64,000 bases of DNA from Cytobacillus massiliigabonensis (GTDB taxonomy: Bacteria > Bacillota > Bacilli > Bacillales > Cytobacillaceae), in NCBI RefSeq assembly GCF_900199725.1, contig NZ_LT904904.1, positions 1,129,194 to 1,193,193 of the forward strand, written 5' to 3'. This document shows, one piece after another, positions 44,855-55,584 of this stretch; the stretch's first letter is position 1, and each line of letters starts with the position of its first letter. The position numbers were made by a program, and so were the translations under genes. The notes beneath the pieces were generated by a model, which did not search any database, had not been told where the DNA came from, and saw nothing but the letters and a program-made list of their open reading frames with translations.

Positions 44855-44898
44855 AAAAAAGTCCGCCTGTGAAATTTTATTACTCAGCGGACTTTTTC
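44855..44898. terminator. Bidirectional intrinsic terminator
   Basis: AAAAAGTCCGC and GCGGACTTTTT pair around a 20-nt loop, between the convergent ytnP and ytzB genes. Confidence 0.85.
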
Positions 44899-44904
44899 AT
44901 TTTA

Positions 44905-45219
44905 TTAGGATAGTTTGTAAGCATCGAGTATGATTCCAGTCCCAGCATCCGCGATAAATTCAAATTGTTCGTGCGTTTCACCGGTTTTTCTAGAAATGCC
45001 TCCCCGATATATTTCATATACTAAATGTCCCTTTTCAAAGGGTTCCTTCGTCATTTGGATCCATGAACCGCTAATCGGTCCATCTTTCTTGAATGCTTCC
45101 TTTGCGTTGGCCAAAGCTCTTTCGGGAGAGACTGATGTTTTTTGGGCTAACAGTTCCCTTGCTGCATATCCGCCAGCTAATCCGACTCCCACACCTAATA
45201 AAAATGATTTCCAGTTCAT
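44905..45219 (-). CDS. ytzB: PepSY-domain protein YtzB
   Basis: 104 residues from MNWKSFLLGVGVG, with GGGGGTG 6-7 nt upstream on the minus strand. A membrane anchor with glycine motifs (GVGVGLAGGYAA) is followed by a PepSY domain (SPERALANAKEAFKK...YEIYRGG...FEFIADAGTGIILDAYKL). PepSY domains often inhibit peptidases; adjacency to the M42 peptidase matches the B. subtilis ytzB-ytoP pair. It is divergent from that gene. Confidence 0.85.
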   Translation of the reverse strand: MNWKSFLLGVGVGLAGGYAARELLAQKTSVSPERALANAKEAFKKDGPISGSWIQMTKEPFEKGHLVYEIYRGGISRKTGETHEQFEFIADAGTGIILDAYKLS

Positions 45220-45382
45220 ATGAAACACCCCCATAAAGAAATATCACGTTATTCTTTCTTAAGCTCCTTATCCATCTTACCAAAAATTACGAGATGTTAA
45301 AAACTCAATTAGTGGCAAGTGCTGTGAAAGTTCTGTAAAATAAAAGAATACATAATATTATTCTAATTTAAGGAGAAAAGAG

Positions 45383-46456
45383 ATGAACGAAAAAACATTG
45401 CAGCTCTTCAAAACATTAACCGAACTGCCAGGTGTGCCGGGAAATGAACATCTCGTCCGTAATTTTATGCGTGAGCAGCTTAGCCAGTACGCAGATGAAG
45501 TAGTTCAGGATAAGCTAGGCGGTATTTTTGGTGTGAAAAAAGGAGACGAAAATGGTCCCACAATTATGGTGGCAGGACATATGGATGAAGTTGGTTTTAT
45601 GGTCACCTCCATTACTGAAAATGGGATGATTCGTTTCCAAACACTTGGCGGATGGTGGAGTCAGGTCCTGTTAGCACAAAGAGTACAAATTATGACAGAT
45701 AATGGACCAGTGGTTGGTGTCATTGGCTCGATTCCACCACATCTTTTAGATGAGGCGAAGCGCAGCAAGCCGATGGAAATTAGCAATATGCTGATTGATA
45801 TTGGTGCAGATGATCGCGAGGATGCAAAAAAAATAGGTATTAAGCCAGGACAGCAAATTGTCCCTATTTGTCCGTTTACACCGATGGCAAATGAGAAGAA
45901 AATTCTCGCAAAAGCTTGGGATAATCGTTACGGATGCGGATTAGCAATTGAATTGCTTGAAGAAGTGAAGGATGATAAACTTCCGAACATTCTTTATTCA
46001 GGAGCAACGGTTCAGGAAGAGGTTGGACTTAGAGGAGCACAAACGGCGGCTAACATGATCAATCCTGATTTATTCTTTGCAATGGATGCGAGCCCTGCAA
46101 ATGATATGTCAGGAGATAAAAATGAATTTGGCCAATTAGGAAAAGGAACCCTTCTAAGAATTCTTGACCGTTCAATGGTCACTCATCGCGGCATGAGAGA
46201 ATTTGTTTTAGATACAGCAGAATCGAATAAGATTCCTTACCAATACTTCGTTTCTCAAGGCGGTACAGATGCAGGCCGTGTGCATGTTTCTAATGAAGGA
46301 GTCCCAAGTGCAGTAATAGGGATTTGTTCCCGCTATATTCATACACATGCCTCGATCATTCATATCGATGATTATGCAGCTGCGAAAGAATTAATAGTCA
46401 AGTTAGTGAAAGCATGTGATCGCACAACAGTTGAAACCATTCGACAAAACAGCTAA
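45383..46456 (+). CDS. ytoP: M42-family aminopeptidase YtoP
   Basis: 357 residues. The dinuclear metal motifs of M42 glutamyl aminopeptidases are present: [38 protein letters not shown] (catalytic Glu pair), [11 protein letters not shown] and the C-terminal [19 protein letters not shown] precedes the ATG. It processes peptides in the cytosol. The terminator at 46465 follows. Confidence 0.95.
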   Translation: MNEKTLQLFKTLTELPGVPGNEHLVRNFMREQLSQYADEVVQDKLGGIFGVKKGDENGPTIMVAGHMDEVGFMVTSITENGMIRFQTLGGWWSQVLLAQRVQIMTDNGPVVGVIGSIPPHLLDEAKRSKPMEISNMLIDIGADDREDAKKIGIKPGQQIVPICPFTPMANEKKILAKAWDNRYGCGLAIELLEEVKDDKLPNILYSGATVQEEVGLRGAQTAANMINPDLFFAMDASPANDMSGDKNEFGQLGKGTLLRILDRSMVTHRGMREFVLDTAESNKIPYQYFVSQGGTDAGRVHVSNEGVPSAVIGICSRYIHTHASIIHIDDYAAAKELIVKLVKACDRTTVETIRQNS

Positions 46457-46464
46457 GCTTTTGG

Positions 46465-46492
46465 GAGGCAACATTATGTTTGCCTCTTTTTT
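46465..46492 (+). terminator. Intrinsic terminator after ytoP
   Basis: GAGGCAAAC-like arm pairs with TTTGCCTC around ATTATG, followed by TTTTTT. Confidence 0.82.
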
Positions 46493-46555
46493 ATGTGTAA
46501 AATAAAATGAGCTGCACATAAAAGTTTAATATTTCCTTAAAAAGGAGTGACTATC

Positions 46556-47065
46556 ATGAAAATCATGATTGGATCAAAAAATCCCGCGAAGATAAAGGCA
46601 GTTCAAGATATATTTCATAAGTATGATGCAGAATATACAACTTTGGATATTCCCTCTGGGGTGAACGATCAGCCATTTTCTGATGAAGAAACAATCAAGG
46701 GTGCAATTAATAGAGCATACGGTGCTTTAGAAGCAGGAGACGGTGAAATTGGTGTTGGTCTGGAAGGCGGCGTACAAAAAACTGAATATGGTCTTTTTTT
46801 ATGTAACTGGGGTGCACTTGCAGAGAAAGGAAAACCCCCGATTATAGCTGGGGGAGCGAGAATTCTACTGCCAGATGCTATTGCAGAAAAATTAGCAGCA
46901 GGTGAAGAACTTGGTCCTGTGATGGACGCCTTTACAAATAAAAATGATATTAGGAAAAAAGAGGGGGCAATCGGTATTTTTACAGATGGGGAAATTAGCC
47001 GCTCTGAAATGTTTTCACACGTAATGAAGCTTTTGATCGGGCAATATGAATATCGGAAGAAATGA
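46556..47065 (+). CDS. DUF84-family NTPase (inosine/xanthosine triphosphatase-like)
   Basis: 169 residues from ATG 46556, after AAGGAGTG. It opens KIMIGSKNPAKIKAVQDIF and has GVNDQPFSDEETIKGAINRA and GVGLEGGV, the YjjX/DUF84 signature of housekeeping hydrolases that clear non-canonical purine triphosphates. It is monocistronic or co-transcribed with the lipoprotein gene downstream. Confidence 0.88.
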   Translation: MKIMIGSKNPAKIKAVQDIFHKYDAEYTTLDIPSGVNDQPFSDEETIKGAINRAYGALEAGDGEIGVGLEGGVQKTEYGLFLCNWGALAEKGKPPIIAGGARILLPDAIAEKLAAGEELGPVMDAFTNKNDIRKKEGAIGIFTDGEISRSEMFSHVMKLLIGQYEYRKK

Positions 47066-47209
47066 CGAAATAAGCCATTTGTTTTTCCACTTTTTCTATT
47101 ATGTTTATTATGATAAGCCTGATCATTCAAAATGAAGGGTTGTCAGACTATTAGGAAGAAATGTATGATAGAAAAGGATGATGGATTTCCCAGCAAGGAG
47201 GAAAAAAGT

Positions 47210-47716
47210 ATGAAAAACATATCGAAAGCTGCCTTGCTCTTATTTACTGTCGTTTTACTGCTAAGTGCTTGTTCCGCTTCTTTAAAAGAAGAGCAAAAAG
47301 CTGCTAAGGATGCTGTAAATGAGGCATTCAAAGGTACACCAAAAGAAGCAAATAACAAAAATGAGGATATTTCATTTTATCTGCCTTTTGGAGTGGAAGT
47401 AAAAGAAAAATCGCCTAATAATATCATTTTAAAAAATGGCTCAAAGACATATATTCTTTTCTATAATCAGCATGAGGGGCCAGAAAGTAAAGTGGTTTAT
47501 GAAGCGACGATGAAGCAAAAAAAATATGATTTAAACGAAACATTTGAAAAAGATCAGCATTTTGGGTTTTTATTAATTAAGAATAAAGATAAAAAAATGA
47601 ATGAAATGACTATTGGTGTTGGCGGTGTAAAAATTACTTCCCGGTCGAAAACAAAGCAATTGTCATCCGATGCAGCAATTATGAGTGAGATTGTAAATTC
47701 AGTAACGATGAAATAA
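47210..47716 (+). CDS. Putative lipoprotein
   Basis: 168 residues from ATG 47210, preceded by AAGGAGG; reading frame extends to 47132. The signal peptide ends in LLSACSAS, giving an acylated Cys21. The mature part is charged, with a beta-rich region (DISFYLPFGVEVKEKSPNNI...TYILFYNQ). No family is recognised. Its place before ytpP suggests a Bacillaceae-specific envelope protein. Confidence 0.8.
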   Translation: MKNISKAALLLFTVVLLLSACSASLKEEQKAAKDAVNEAFKGTPKEANNKNEDISFYLPFGVEVKEKSPNNIILKNGSKTYILFYNQHEGPESKVVYEATMKQKKYDLNETFEKDQHFGFLLIKNKDKKMNEMTIGVGGVKITSRSKTKQLSSDAAIMSEIVNSVTMK

Positions 47717-47852
47717 AATAAGGCGGAAGGGTCATACTCCTTTCGCTTTATTTATTTTCATCGATTTAGAATTTTGTTATGATCAGATTAAATGATGAAA
47801 AATTGGATGGATTTTTAAGATGGCAAAATTATCCGCATAGGAGGAATTAAAT

Positions 47853-48170
47853 ATGAAAAAGCTTGAATCAATGGATCAGTTTGAACAATTTAAGAACAAT
47901 GGGAAACATATCTTTATGTTTTCAGCAGATTGGTGCCCGGATTGCCGCATCATCGAACCTATTTTGCCTGAAATTGAAGCAAAATATCAAGAATACACGT
48001 TTATTTATGTTGATAGGGATCAGTTTATTGATTTGTGTGTTCAGCTAGAGGTTTTTGGGATACCGAGCTTTATTGGCTTTAAAGATGGACAGGAAACAGG
48101 ACGTTTTGTAAGCAAGGATCGTAAAACCCAAGAAGAAATTGAGAACTTTATTGAAGGTCTAAGCAAATAG
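47853..48170 (+). CDS. ytpP: Thioredoxin-like protein YtpP
   Basis: 105 residues, thioredoxin fold with active site WCPDC in FSADWCPDCRIIEP (Cys about 30 and 33) and cis-Pro in FGIPSFI. It is cytosolic, with no signal peptide. The CPDC motif differs from classical CGPC. B. subtilis YtpP is the local equivalent. AGGAGG upstream. Confidence 0.93.
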   Translation: MKKLESMDQFEQFKNNGKHIFMFSADWCPDCRIIEPILPEIEAKYQEYTFIYVDRDQFIDLCVQLEVFGIPSFIGFKDGQETGRFVSKDRKTQEEIENFIEGLSK

Positions 48171-48181
48171 AATCTGTTTAA

Positions 48182-48212
48182 TCTCCCATCCTTTTGCGAT
48201 GGGAGGTTTTTC
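48182..48212 (+). terminator. Intrinsic terminator after ytpP
   Basis: CTCCCATC and GATGGGAG pair around a 7-nt loop, followed by GTTTTT. Confidence 0.85.
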
Positions 48213-48256
48213 ATGTACAATTAAGGCTGAATAGCTCCTGTAAGGAGGGACTTTTT

Positions 48257-49057
48257 ATGAAAATGGATAGTATAAAAATGAAGAAGGAATTAGAAAAACG
48301 ATTAACAAATTCCAATCGTTCCTTTTCTTTCGATAAGAAGAAAGATGAACTCAGGGTTGAAAATAAACAGACAGGTAAAGGAATTACAATATCTCTGCCA
48401 GGAATCATTGCTAAATGGGAGTTGCAAAAGGAAAAGGCGATAGATGAAGTGGTTTACTATGTGGAAGAAGGTCTTCAAGCAATGGAAGGAGACATTCAGC
48501 TTTCAGGGCAGGAGAAAAGCATCTTTCCCGTCATCCGTTCAACCTCATTTCCAACTGAATCCGAAGAAGGGGTACCATTCTTATTTGATGAGCATACAGC
48601 GGAAACAAGAATCTATTATGCACTTGATTTAGGCAAAACCTACCGGCTAATCGATGCAAAGCTCATGGAAAAAGAAGGCTGGGTTCACGATAGAATCAAG
48701 GAAACGGCCTTATTTAATGTCCGTTCCCTACCTACTGAAATGAAAAGTGATGAGGTGGCAGGCAATACGTATTACTTTCTAAATAAAAATGATGGCTATG
48801 ATGCAAGCAGAATATTAAATGAACCATTTATTAAGAAGATGGAGCAAAAAGTAAAAGGCTCAATGGCGGTAGCTGTTCCCCATCAGGATGTCTTAATCAT
48901 TGCCGATATTAAGAATGAGACAGGGTACGACATTCTAGCAGAGTTAACAATGAGCTTTTTCGCGAGCGGGCGTGTCCCGATTACGGCTTTATCCTTCCTT
49001 TATGAAAATGGAGAATTCGAACCAATTTTTATCCTTGGGAAGAATCAAAAAAAATAA
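48257..49057 (+). CDS. ytpQ: DUF1444 protein YtpQ
   Basis: 266 residues from ATG 48257, after AAGGAGG; an upstream frame from 48194 runs through the terminator and is rejected. Cytosolic, with the DUF1444 pattern ([59 protein letters not shown]). Function unknown. It lies between ytpP and sftA as in B. subtilis. Confidence 0.9.
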   Translation: MKMDSIKMKKELEKRLTNSNRSFSFDKKKDELRVENKQTGKGITISLPGIIAKWELQKEKAIDEVVYYVEEGLQAMEGDIQLSGQEKSIFPVIRSTSFPTESEEGVPFLFDEHTAETRIYYALDLGKTYRLIDAKLMEKEGWVHDRIKETALFNVRSLPTEMKSDEVAGNTYYFLNKNDGYDASRILNEPFIKKMEQKVKGSMAVAVPHQDVLIIADIKNETGYDILAELTMSFFASGRVPITALSFLYENGEFEPIFILGKNQKK

Positions 49058-49072
49058 ATACAATTACTTATA

Positions 49073-49103
49073 TAAGGATCACAATTAGTGGTCCTTTTTG
49101 TCT
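49073..49103 (+). terminator. Intrinsic terminator after ytpQ
   Basis: AAGGATCAC and GTGGTCCTT pair (one G-U) around a 6-nt loop, then TTTTG. Confidence 0.8.
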
Positions 49104-49181
49104 TATTTCTTTTTTTTCTCCAAATTTCGCGAAATACTGCTAAAATAAGAAAGATAGAATGAAAGAAAGAGTTGGTATACT

Positions 49182-51503
49182 TTGAGTTTGTTTAAGAAGT
49201 TTTTTCAAATGTTTAAGAACGATGAGGAAGATTATAGAGATGATGAAATTCAAGAATTCACAGATCATCAACCTGTGAACAGACAATATGAAACGTCAAA
49301 AGATATTGATGCAAAAATCGTGTATCAATATCCAAAGGGTCAATTTCGTTTCCCATTAATTCCTGATGAGCCAAAGAATAGAGAGCCTAGAGGACGGCAG
49401 GCAAATAAAAAAGAACCGTTGGAAAGTCGAGCCGCATCCGGTTCCTTCTCACCACCTAATCAGCCGCCTAAAATGACGAAGGAAAAGTCCGAATCAGTAA
49501 AAAAGAGAGGTCCATTTCGGCCTACAGAAATTCCTTCTCCGATATACGGATTTGACCGTCCAAAAATGAAAACAAAAATTATAGAGCAAGAGGATCAAGA
49601 ACCAATAGAATATGAATTAAACAATGCTCTTAAAATGGAAGATGCATTCGCAGTAGAAGAAATAGATGTATGCGAAAACAATGATCGGCCCATACATCCG
49701 CAGGATCCAGCTGAAAATAAAATCGATCTTTTTTCAATTCAAGAAGACGATCATTCTGAAATATTATTGGAAGAGCCAGTACAGGAAATGGAAGAGATCT
49801 ATCCTATTTCAGGGGAAGTTAAAGTAACAGAAGAAGTGACTGAAGATATAAGACATTATGCTGAAAATCAAGAGAGCATGGAAGAAGAAGAGATTCCGGT
49901 TTCTCCAGGAAGAAAGCATATCCCGTTTAATGTAATCATGCTAAACCAAGATAAAAAAAATCTGGCTGAGAAAATGATTCCAGTAAAATCAGGGTTAGAA
50001 ATTAAGCGTCCAGTTCCAGGGAAGGCTGTACCGGTACTTCCTGCTGATCAACAAATGATTCAAGATGAAGAAATTACCTATTATAAATTTCCATCAAAAA
50101 CACTGCTTGCCTCTGCCGTCTATCAGGAGGAATCATCTGAATGGATTAAAGAACAGGAGCAGTTATTGAATTCTACTTTAAAAAACTTCAATGTGCATGC
50201 AAAAGTAGTTAATATTACACAAGGACCATCCGTTACAAGGTATGAAGTACAGCCAGAGCCAGGTGTAAAGGTAAATAAAATCACGAATCTATCAGACGAT
50301 ATTAAATTAAGCCTAGCTGCACGGGACATCAGGATTGAAGCCCCAATTCCTGGCAAGCATACAATTGGAATTGAAGTGCCCAATAAGAAAAGCAGGCCAG
50401 TATTTATAAGCGAAATCATCAATAGTCCTGAATTTCGCGATAGCACCTCGCCATTAACAGCAGTGCTGGGGTTAGATATTGCAGGCAATCCGATCGTAAC
50501 AGACTTAAGAAAAATGCCTCACGGATTAATAGCTGGGGCCACAGGGTCGGGAAAAAGTGTATGTATCAATTCAATTTTAGTCAGCCTATTATATAAGGCG
50601 ACGCCTGATGAATTAAAGCTAATTCTAATTGATCCAAAAATGGTTGAATTGGCACCGTACAACCGCATTCCTCATTTAGTTAGCCCAGTTATCACAGATG
50701 TGAAGGCTGCAACTGCTGCCTTAAAATGGGCTGTCGAAGAAATGGAAAGGCGCTATGAGTTATTTGCCCATGCTGGTGTAAGGGATATTAACCGCTTCAA
50801 TGAATTGGCGATGGAGCATAAACGATATGCTGATAAGCTTCCTTTCATGGTAATTATTATTGATGAGCTTGCTGATTTAATGATGATGTCACCTGCAGAT
50901 GTGGAAGAAGCCATCTGTCGAATTGCACAGAAGGCAAGAGCGTGCGGCATTCATTTGATCATTGCTACACAAAGGCCATCCGTTGATGTTATTACGGGCT
51001 TAATCAAAGCCAATGTCCCAACTAGAATTGCTTTTTCTGTATCATCGCAGATTGATTCACGAACAATTATTGACATAAGCGGAGCTGAAAAATTGCTTGG
51101 CCGTGGAGATATGTTATTTTTGGAAAATGGCAGCTCTAAACCAGTTCGTCTCCAAGGTACTTATGTGTCTGATAATGAAATTGACGATGTCGTTGCGCAT
51201 GTAAGAAAAGAAAGAGAGCCTGAATATTTATTTGAACAGGAAGAATTATTGAAAAAGGCACAAGTGATCGAAGAAGAGGACGAGCTATTTTACGAAGCCT
51301 GCGAATTTGTTGTTGATCAAGGATCAGCCTCAACCTCTAGCCTCCAAAGAAGATTTAAAATTGGCTATAACCGTGCTGCACGATTAATTGATATGATGGA
51401 AAAACAAGGAATGATTTCTGAGGCGCGCGGAAGCAAGCCGCGTGATGTTCTAATTACTGAAGCTGATCTTGAATCAGTCCAAGGTACTAGTACAATAAAT
51501 TAA
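49182..51503 (+). CDS. sftA: DNA translocase SftA
   Basis: 773 residues from a TTG at 49182. A long acidic, disordered N-terminal linker (about 1-290) with no membrane helices is followed by the FtsK/SpoIIIE motor: Walker A GATGSGKS near residue 452, Walker B VIIIDELADLMM, and a C-terminal winged-helix gamma domain (TSSLQRRFKIGYNRAARLID). SftA is the soluble translocase that clears chromosomes from closing septa during growth. It is shorter than B. subtilis SftA, the difference being in the linker. Confidence 0.93.
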   Translation: MSLFKKFFQMFKNDEEDYRDDEIQEFTDHQPVNRQYETSKDIDAKIVYQYPKGQFRFPLIPDEPKNREPRGRQANKKEPLESRAASGSFSPPNQPPKMTKEKSESVKKRGPFRPTEIPSPIYGFDRPKMKTKIIEQEDQEPIEYELNNALKMEDAFAVEEIDVCENNDRPIHPQDPAENKIDLFSIQEDDHSEILLEEPVQEMEEIYPISGEVKVTEEVTEDIRHYAENQESMEEEEIPVSPGRKHIPFNVIMLNQDKKNLAEKMIPVKSGLEIKRPVPGKAVPVLPADQQMIQDEEITYYKFPSKTLLASAVYQEESSEWIKEQEQLLNSTLKNFNVHAKVVNITQGPSVTRYEVQPEPGVKVNKITNLSDDIKLSLAARDIRIEAPIPGKHTIGIEVPNKKSRPVFISEIINSPEFRDSTSPLTAVLGLDIAGNPIVTDLRKMPHGLIAGATGSGKSVCINSILVSLLYKATPDELKLILIDPKMVELAPYNRIPHLVSPVITDVKAATAALKWAVEEMERRYELFAHAGVRDINRFNELAMEHKRYADKLPFMVIIIDELADLMMMSPADVEEAICRIAQKARACGIHLIIATQRPSVDVITGLIKANVPTRIAFSVSSQIDSRTIIDISGAEKLLGRGDMLFLENGSSKPVRLQGTYVSDNEIDDVVAHVRKEREPEYLFEQEELLKKAQVIEEEDELFYEACEFVVDQGSASTSSLQRRFKIGYNRAARLIDMMEKQGMISEARGSKPRDVLITEADLESVQGTSTIN

Positions 51504-51577
51504 TCCATGGTATTCTTTACTTGCATGTTTAAAATAATAAGAATAAATATTTGTTAATTACTGAGGAGCTTTTAGAA

Positions 51578-52675
51578 ATGAAAGAAATTGAGTTAAAACT
51601 TCAAGGGAAAATCAAACGTCTGACAAACCAGACATTCAAATTCGATGAGCGTGTGAAAGACGGCTGGTTTTCCGCTGTTTATTTTTTAAAGACGAGAGAC
51701 ATCGTGAATAAATATAAGAAGGATAATGTTGTCACGATGCAGTTTTTTCAAAAAAACCACGCGGTATTATGCGGAACAGATGAAGTAATCGCACTTCTTA
51801 AAACTTTTGCTGATAATCCGGATGAACTTGAAATATATTCTTTAAAGGATGGCGACAAAATATCTCCATTCGAAACAGTATTAACCATTACTGGCAAATA
51901 TCAGACGTTTGGCTACCTTGAGGGTGTCATTGACGGAATTCTTTCAAGACGGACGTCTGTTGCAACAAATGTGTATAACGTCGTTAAGGCGGCAAGCGCT
52001 TCTGGAAAGCAGAAGCAAGTGATCTTCATGGGGGATCGCGACGATCACTATATTACTCAAGCTGGAGATGGATATGCAGCCCATATTGGAGGCGCAACAG
52101 CTCAAGCAACCCATGCTATGAATGAGTGGTGGGGAAAACAAGGCATGGGGACTATGCCGCATGCGCTCATTCAGCTATTCAATGGAGATATTGTTGCTGC
52201 AACGAAAGCCTATCAAGAAACCTTCCCTGAAGATGACCTTGTTGCTTTAGTTGATTACAATAATGATGTGATTACTGACTCTCTTAAGGTTGCAAGAACA
52301 TTTGGCAAGGAATTAAAGGGAGTTCGATTAGATACTTCTCGTACACTGATTGATCAATACTTCTTACGAAATCAGCATCTGCTAGGGACGTTTGACCCTA
52401 GGGGGGTAAATGCAGAACTAGTATTTGCCCTTCGAAATGCATTGGATGAAGAAGGATTTACCCATGTTAAAATTGTTGTAAGTGGCGGTTTTAATGAATC
52501 ACGGATTCAAGAGTTTGAGGAAAGAGGCGTTCCAGTTGACACCTATGGTGTTGGTAGCAGTCTGCTGAAAATTAATATTGGTTTTACAGGTGATAATGTA
52601 TTAATTAACGGAAAACATGCAGCTAAAGCAGGCAGACGGTACCGTCCAAACCCACGATTAGAAAAAGTGGAATAA
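51578..52675 (+). CDS. Nicotinate phosphoribosyltransferase-like protein
   Basis: 365 residues from ATG 51578, after GAGGAGC. It has the type II phosphoribosyltransferase pattern: DGWFSAVYFLKTRDI, FETVLTITGKYQTFGYLEGVIDGILSRRTSVAT, GTMPHALIQLF, LVDYNNDVITDS, VRLDTSR and ISGGFNE-like VVSGGFNES, and YGVGSSLL. It probably salvages nicotinate to its mononucleotide in the NAD pathway. Shorter than classical PncB, so a divergent paralog with another substrate is possible. Confidence 0.88.
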   Translation: MKEIELKLQGKIKRLTNQTFKFDERVKDGWFSAVYFLKTRDIVNKYKKDNVVTMQFFQKNHAVLCGTDEVIALLKTFADNPDELEIYSLKDGDKISPFETVLTITGKYQTFGYLEGVIDGILSRRTSVATNVYNVVKAASASGKQKQVIFMGDRDDHYITQAGDGYAAHIGGATAQATHAMNEWWGKQGMGTMPHALIQLFNGDIVAATKAYQETFPEDDLVALVDYNNDVITDSLKVARTFGKELKGVRLDTSRTLIDQYFLRNQHLLGTFDPRGVNAELVFALRNALDEEGFTHVKIVVSGGFNESRIQEFEERGVPVDTYGVGSSLLKINIGFTGDNVLINGKHAAKAGRRYRPNPRLEKVE

Positions 52676-52743
52676 TAATAGGAAACAGCTGGCAGGCAAG
52701 GGAGAGTCATAAAATAGCTTGTTCTCATCTTGTCCCTGACAAT

Positions 52744-52772
52744 AAAAGGGATTACTGTTAATCCTTTTTATT
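52744..52772 (+). terminator. Intrinsic terminator
   Basis: AAAAGGGATTA and TAATCCTTTTT pair around CTGT. Confidence 0.8.
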
Positions 52773-52950
52773 ACATAGTTATTAACGATAATTAATGGTA
52801 TAATGTTTGAATATGAATTTTAAATGGAAATTTTTTTGTTCTTTGAAATTTTGTTCTGCTTAAAATGCATGTCCTAGATTGAGATGTGCGCAAAACTAGA
52901 TAAATGTCATATACTGTTTTACAGATATACGATGGTTGGAGGTTCTTTAT

Positions 52951-54246
52951 ATGACTATTTACCATTTCGTAGGTATTAAGGGGTCTGGAATGAGTGCCTT
53001 GGCTCAAGTTCTCCATGATATGAATTTTCAGGTTCAAGGCTCAGATTATGAAAAGCATTTCTTTACTCAACTGGCCCTTGAGCAATCTGGAATAAAGATC
53101 CTTCCCTTTCAAAAGGAAAATATACAGCCAGGTATGACGATTATTGCCGGGAATGCGTTTCCGGATACTCATGAAGAAATACAAGAAGCAATGAGGCTTG
53201 GCTTGCCGGTTATACGTTACCATCGCTTTCTTGGTGACTTTATGAATAACTTTACGAGTATCGCTATAACGGGTGCACATGGGAAAACGTCTACTACAGG
53301 CTTGCTTGCACATGTAATGAAAGGTGCCAAGCCAACTTCATTCCTAATTGGAGATGGTACTGGTAGGGGAGAAGAGAATGCGGAGTATTTCGTTTTTGAG
53401 GCATGTGAATATAGAAGACATTTCTTGTCATATTTCCCTGATTACGCAATCATGACAAATATTGATTTTGATCACCCAGATTATTTTGCCAATATTGATG
53501 ATGTATTTTCAGCTTTTCAGGAAATGTCATGGCAAGTAAATAAGGGGATTTTTGCATGTGGAGATGATGAACATCTGCAAAAAATTCAAGCAAAAGTCCC
53601 CGTCCTTTTTTATGGGTTCGGTGAGGAAAATGATTTTCAAGCGCGGAATATTGTTAAGACAACAGAAGGAACAACATTTGATGTCTTTGTCAGAAATACT
53701 TTTTTTGAAACGTTCTCCATTCGTTCCTTTGGCGATCACAATATTCTAAATTCACTCGCTGTTATAGCAATTTGCCACTATGAGGAAATTGATTCACGTA
53801 TTGTTCAAGAATATCTTCAATCCTTTGAAGGTGTTAAAAGAAGATTTTCTGAAAAAGAAATTGGAACGCAAATTATCATAGATGATTATGCGCACCATCC
53901 AACAGAAATTAAAGCGACAATCGATGCGGCCAGACAAAAGTATCCTGAACGTGAGATTGTTAGTGTTTTTCAGCCGCATACATTTACTCGAACACAAACC
54001 TTTCTAGATGATTTTGCCGAAAGTTTAAATTTAGCAGATAAAGTTTATTTATGCGAAATCTTTGGGTCGGCAAGGGAAGTTCATGGACAGCTTTCCATTG
54101 AAGACTTGAAGGCCAAAATTCCTAATGCTGAAATTCTGTTAGAAGAAGAAACTTCTATTTTGAAAACTCATGAAAATGCCGTTATCATTTTTATGGGGGC
54201 AGGAGATATTCAGAAGTTTCAAGAAGCATATGAAAAACAGATATAA
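52951..54246 (+). CDS. murC: UDP-N-acetylmuramate--L-alanine ligase MurC
   Basis: 431 residues from ATG 52951, preceded by GGAGGT. The N-terminal Rossmann-like site is [16 protein letters not shown], the Mur ligase P-loop is [12 protein letters not shown], and the central and C-terminal motifs include [12 protein letters not shown] and [15 protein letters not shown]. It adds L-Ala to UDP-MurNAc in the cytosol, the first step of stem-peptide synthesis. It is monocistronic, with a strong terminator. Confidence 0.96.
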   Translation: MTIYHFVGIKGSGMSALAQVLHDMNFQVQGSDYEKHFFTQLALEQSGIKILPFQKENIQPGMTIIAGNAFPDTHEEIQEAMRLGLPVIRYHRFLGDFMNNFTSIAITGAHGKTSTTGLLAHVMKGAKPTSFLIGDGTGRGEENAEYFVFEACEYRRHFLSYFPDYAIMTNIDFDHPDYFANIDDVFSAFQEMSWQVNKGIFACGDDEHLQKIQAKVPVLFYGFGEENDFQARNIVKTTEGTTFDVFVRNTFFETFSIRSFGDHNILNSLAVIAICHYEEIDSRIVQEYLQSFEGVKRRFSEKEIGTQIIIDDYAHHPTEIKATIDAARQKYPEREIVSVFQPHTFTRTQTFLDDFAESLNLADKVYLCEIFGSAREVHGQLSIEDLKAKIPNAEILLEEETSILKTHENAVIIFMGAGDIQKFQEAYEKQI

Positions 54247-54280
54247 AAAAGATGCAGCTAATTTTAGCTGCATCTTTTTT
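54245..54280. terminator. Bidirectional intrinsic terminator
   Basis: AAAAAAGATGCAGCTA and TAGCTGCATCTTTTTT form a 16-bp stem between the convergent murC and aminopeptidase genes. Confidence 0.93.
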
Positions 54281-54295
54281 GTATAACTGTATTCT

Positions 54296-55411
54296 TTATT
54301 TAAGATTCTCAGGATTTAGTGCCTCAAGCTCTGGGATAACGAAGCGGCCGTCCTTACGAATAAGCCGGTCATCAAAATAAATTTCCCCGCCGCCATAATC
54401 AGGGCGCTGAATATTAACCATATCCCAATGAATATTTGATTTATTGCCATTATATGCATCATCATACGCCTGGCCTGGAGTAAAGTGGAAGCTGCCATCA
54501 ATTTTTTCATCGAATAAGATATCCTGCATCGGATGCTGGATAAAAGGATTTACGCCAATGGCAAATTCGCCAATATAACGGGCACCCTCATCTGTATCAA
54601 ATATTTTATTAATTCTTTCACTATCGTTTGCTTCTGCTTCAATAATTTTTCCATCTTTAAAGGTTAATTTCACATTTTCAAATGTGAAGCCTTGATATGG
54701 AGAAGGAGTATTATAGGTAATTACTCCATTCACTGAATCACGAACAGGAGCCGTGTAAACCTCTCCGTCAGGGATATTCATTTGACCTGAGCATTTAATT
54801 GCTGGAATATCCTTGATTGAGAATGTTAAATCTGTTCCAGGACCTGTGATATTAACTTTGTCCGTTTTGTTCATTAATTCAACTAGATTGTCCATTGCTT
54901 GATCCATTTTTCCATAGTCAAGATTACATACTTTGAAGTAGAAATCTTCGAAAGCTTCTGTACTCATTTTAGCTAGCTGTGCCATTGAAGAATTCGGATA
55001 TCTAAGAACTACCCATTTCGTTTTTGGTACGCGAATGTCACTGTGTACCTTTCTGCCAATCGTTGAACCTTGGATTCTCATTTTGTCATCTGGTACATCC
55101 GCATGTTCATTAATGTTATCACCTGATCTAAGACCTATGTATGCATCCATTTTACTCATCACATTTGCTTCAAAATCTGCCATCATATTAAATTGCTCTT
55201 CTTGTGCACCTAATAAAAGAGCACGGTCCACTTGATGATCCTTCAGTGAAACAAATGGATAGCCCCCAGCAGCATATGCTTCTTTAACAAGTGCTGTTAC
55301 AAGCTCTCTTTGCAGTCCAAAGTTCTCAATAAGAACCTTTTCCCCCTTCTGCAGGCGGACTGAATAGTTTATTAAATTTTTTGCCAGTGTTCCAATTCGA
55401 GGATCTTTCAT
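54296..55411 (-). CDS. Aminopeptidase, M29 family (AmpS-like)
   Basis: 371 residues. Opens KDPRIGTLAKNLINYSVRLQKG, and shows metal ligands of M29 peptidases: EVYTAPVRDSVNG, EANDSERINK, GARYIGEFAIGVNPFIQ, HFTPGQAYDD, HWDMVNI and a C-terminal GEIYFDD. It releases N-terminal residues from peptides in the cytosol. GGAGGG upstream of the ATG on the minus strand. Monocistronic. Confidence 0.93.
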   Translation of the reverse strand: MKDPRIGTLAKNLINYSVRLQKGEKVLIENFGLQRELVTALVKEAYAAGGYPFVSLKDHQVDRALLLGAQEEQFNMMADFEANVMSKMDAYIGLRSGDNINEHADVPDDKMRIQGSTIGRKVHSDIRVPKTKWVVLRYPNSSMAQLAKMSTEAFEDFYFKVCNLDYGKMDQAMDNLVELMNKTDKVNITGPGTDLTFSIKDIPAIKCSGQMNIPDGEVYTAPVRDSVNGVITYNTPSPYQGFTFENVKLTFKDGKIIEAEANDSERINKIFDTDEGARYIGEFAIGVNPFIQHPMQDILFDEKIDGSFHFTPGQAYDDAYNGNKSNIHWDMVNIQRPDYGGGEIYFDDRLIRKDGRFVIPELEALNPENLK

Positions 55412-55584
55412 TTTTATCCCTCCGAATAAGTAATATTAGTATGTCACCATACTATTGTACCCGAAATAACCATTTTTGTTTATTTAAACCCTTCAGATAT
55501 GATAAATTTATATTTGTAATGGAAAATGTCGAAAGCAAAAGAAGGTATGTGCACGTTAGTATGGAAATGTATTAGGAAACGAAG

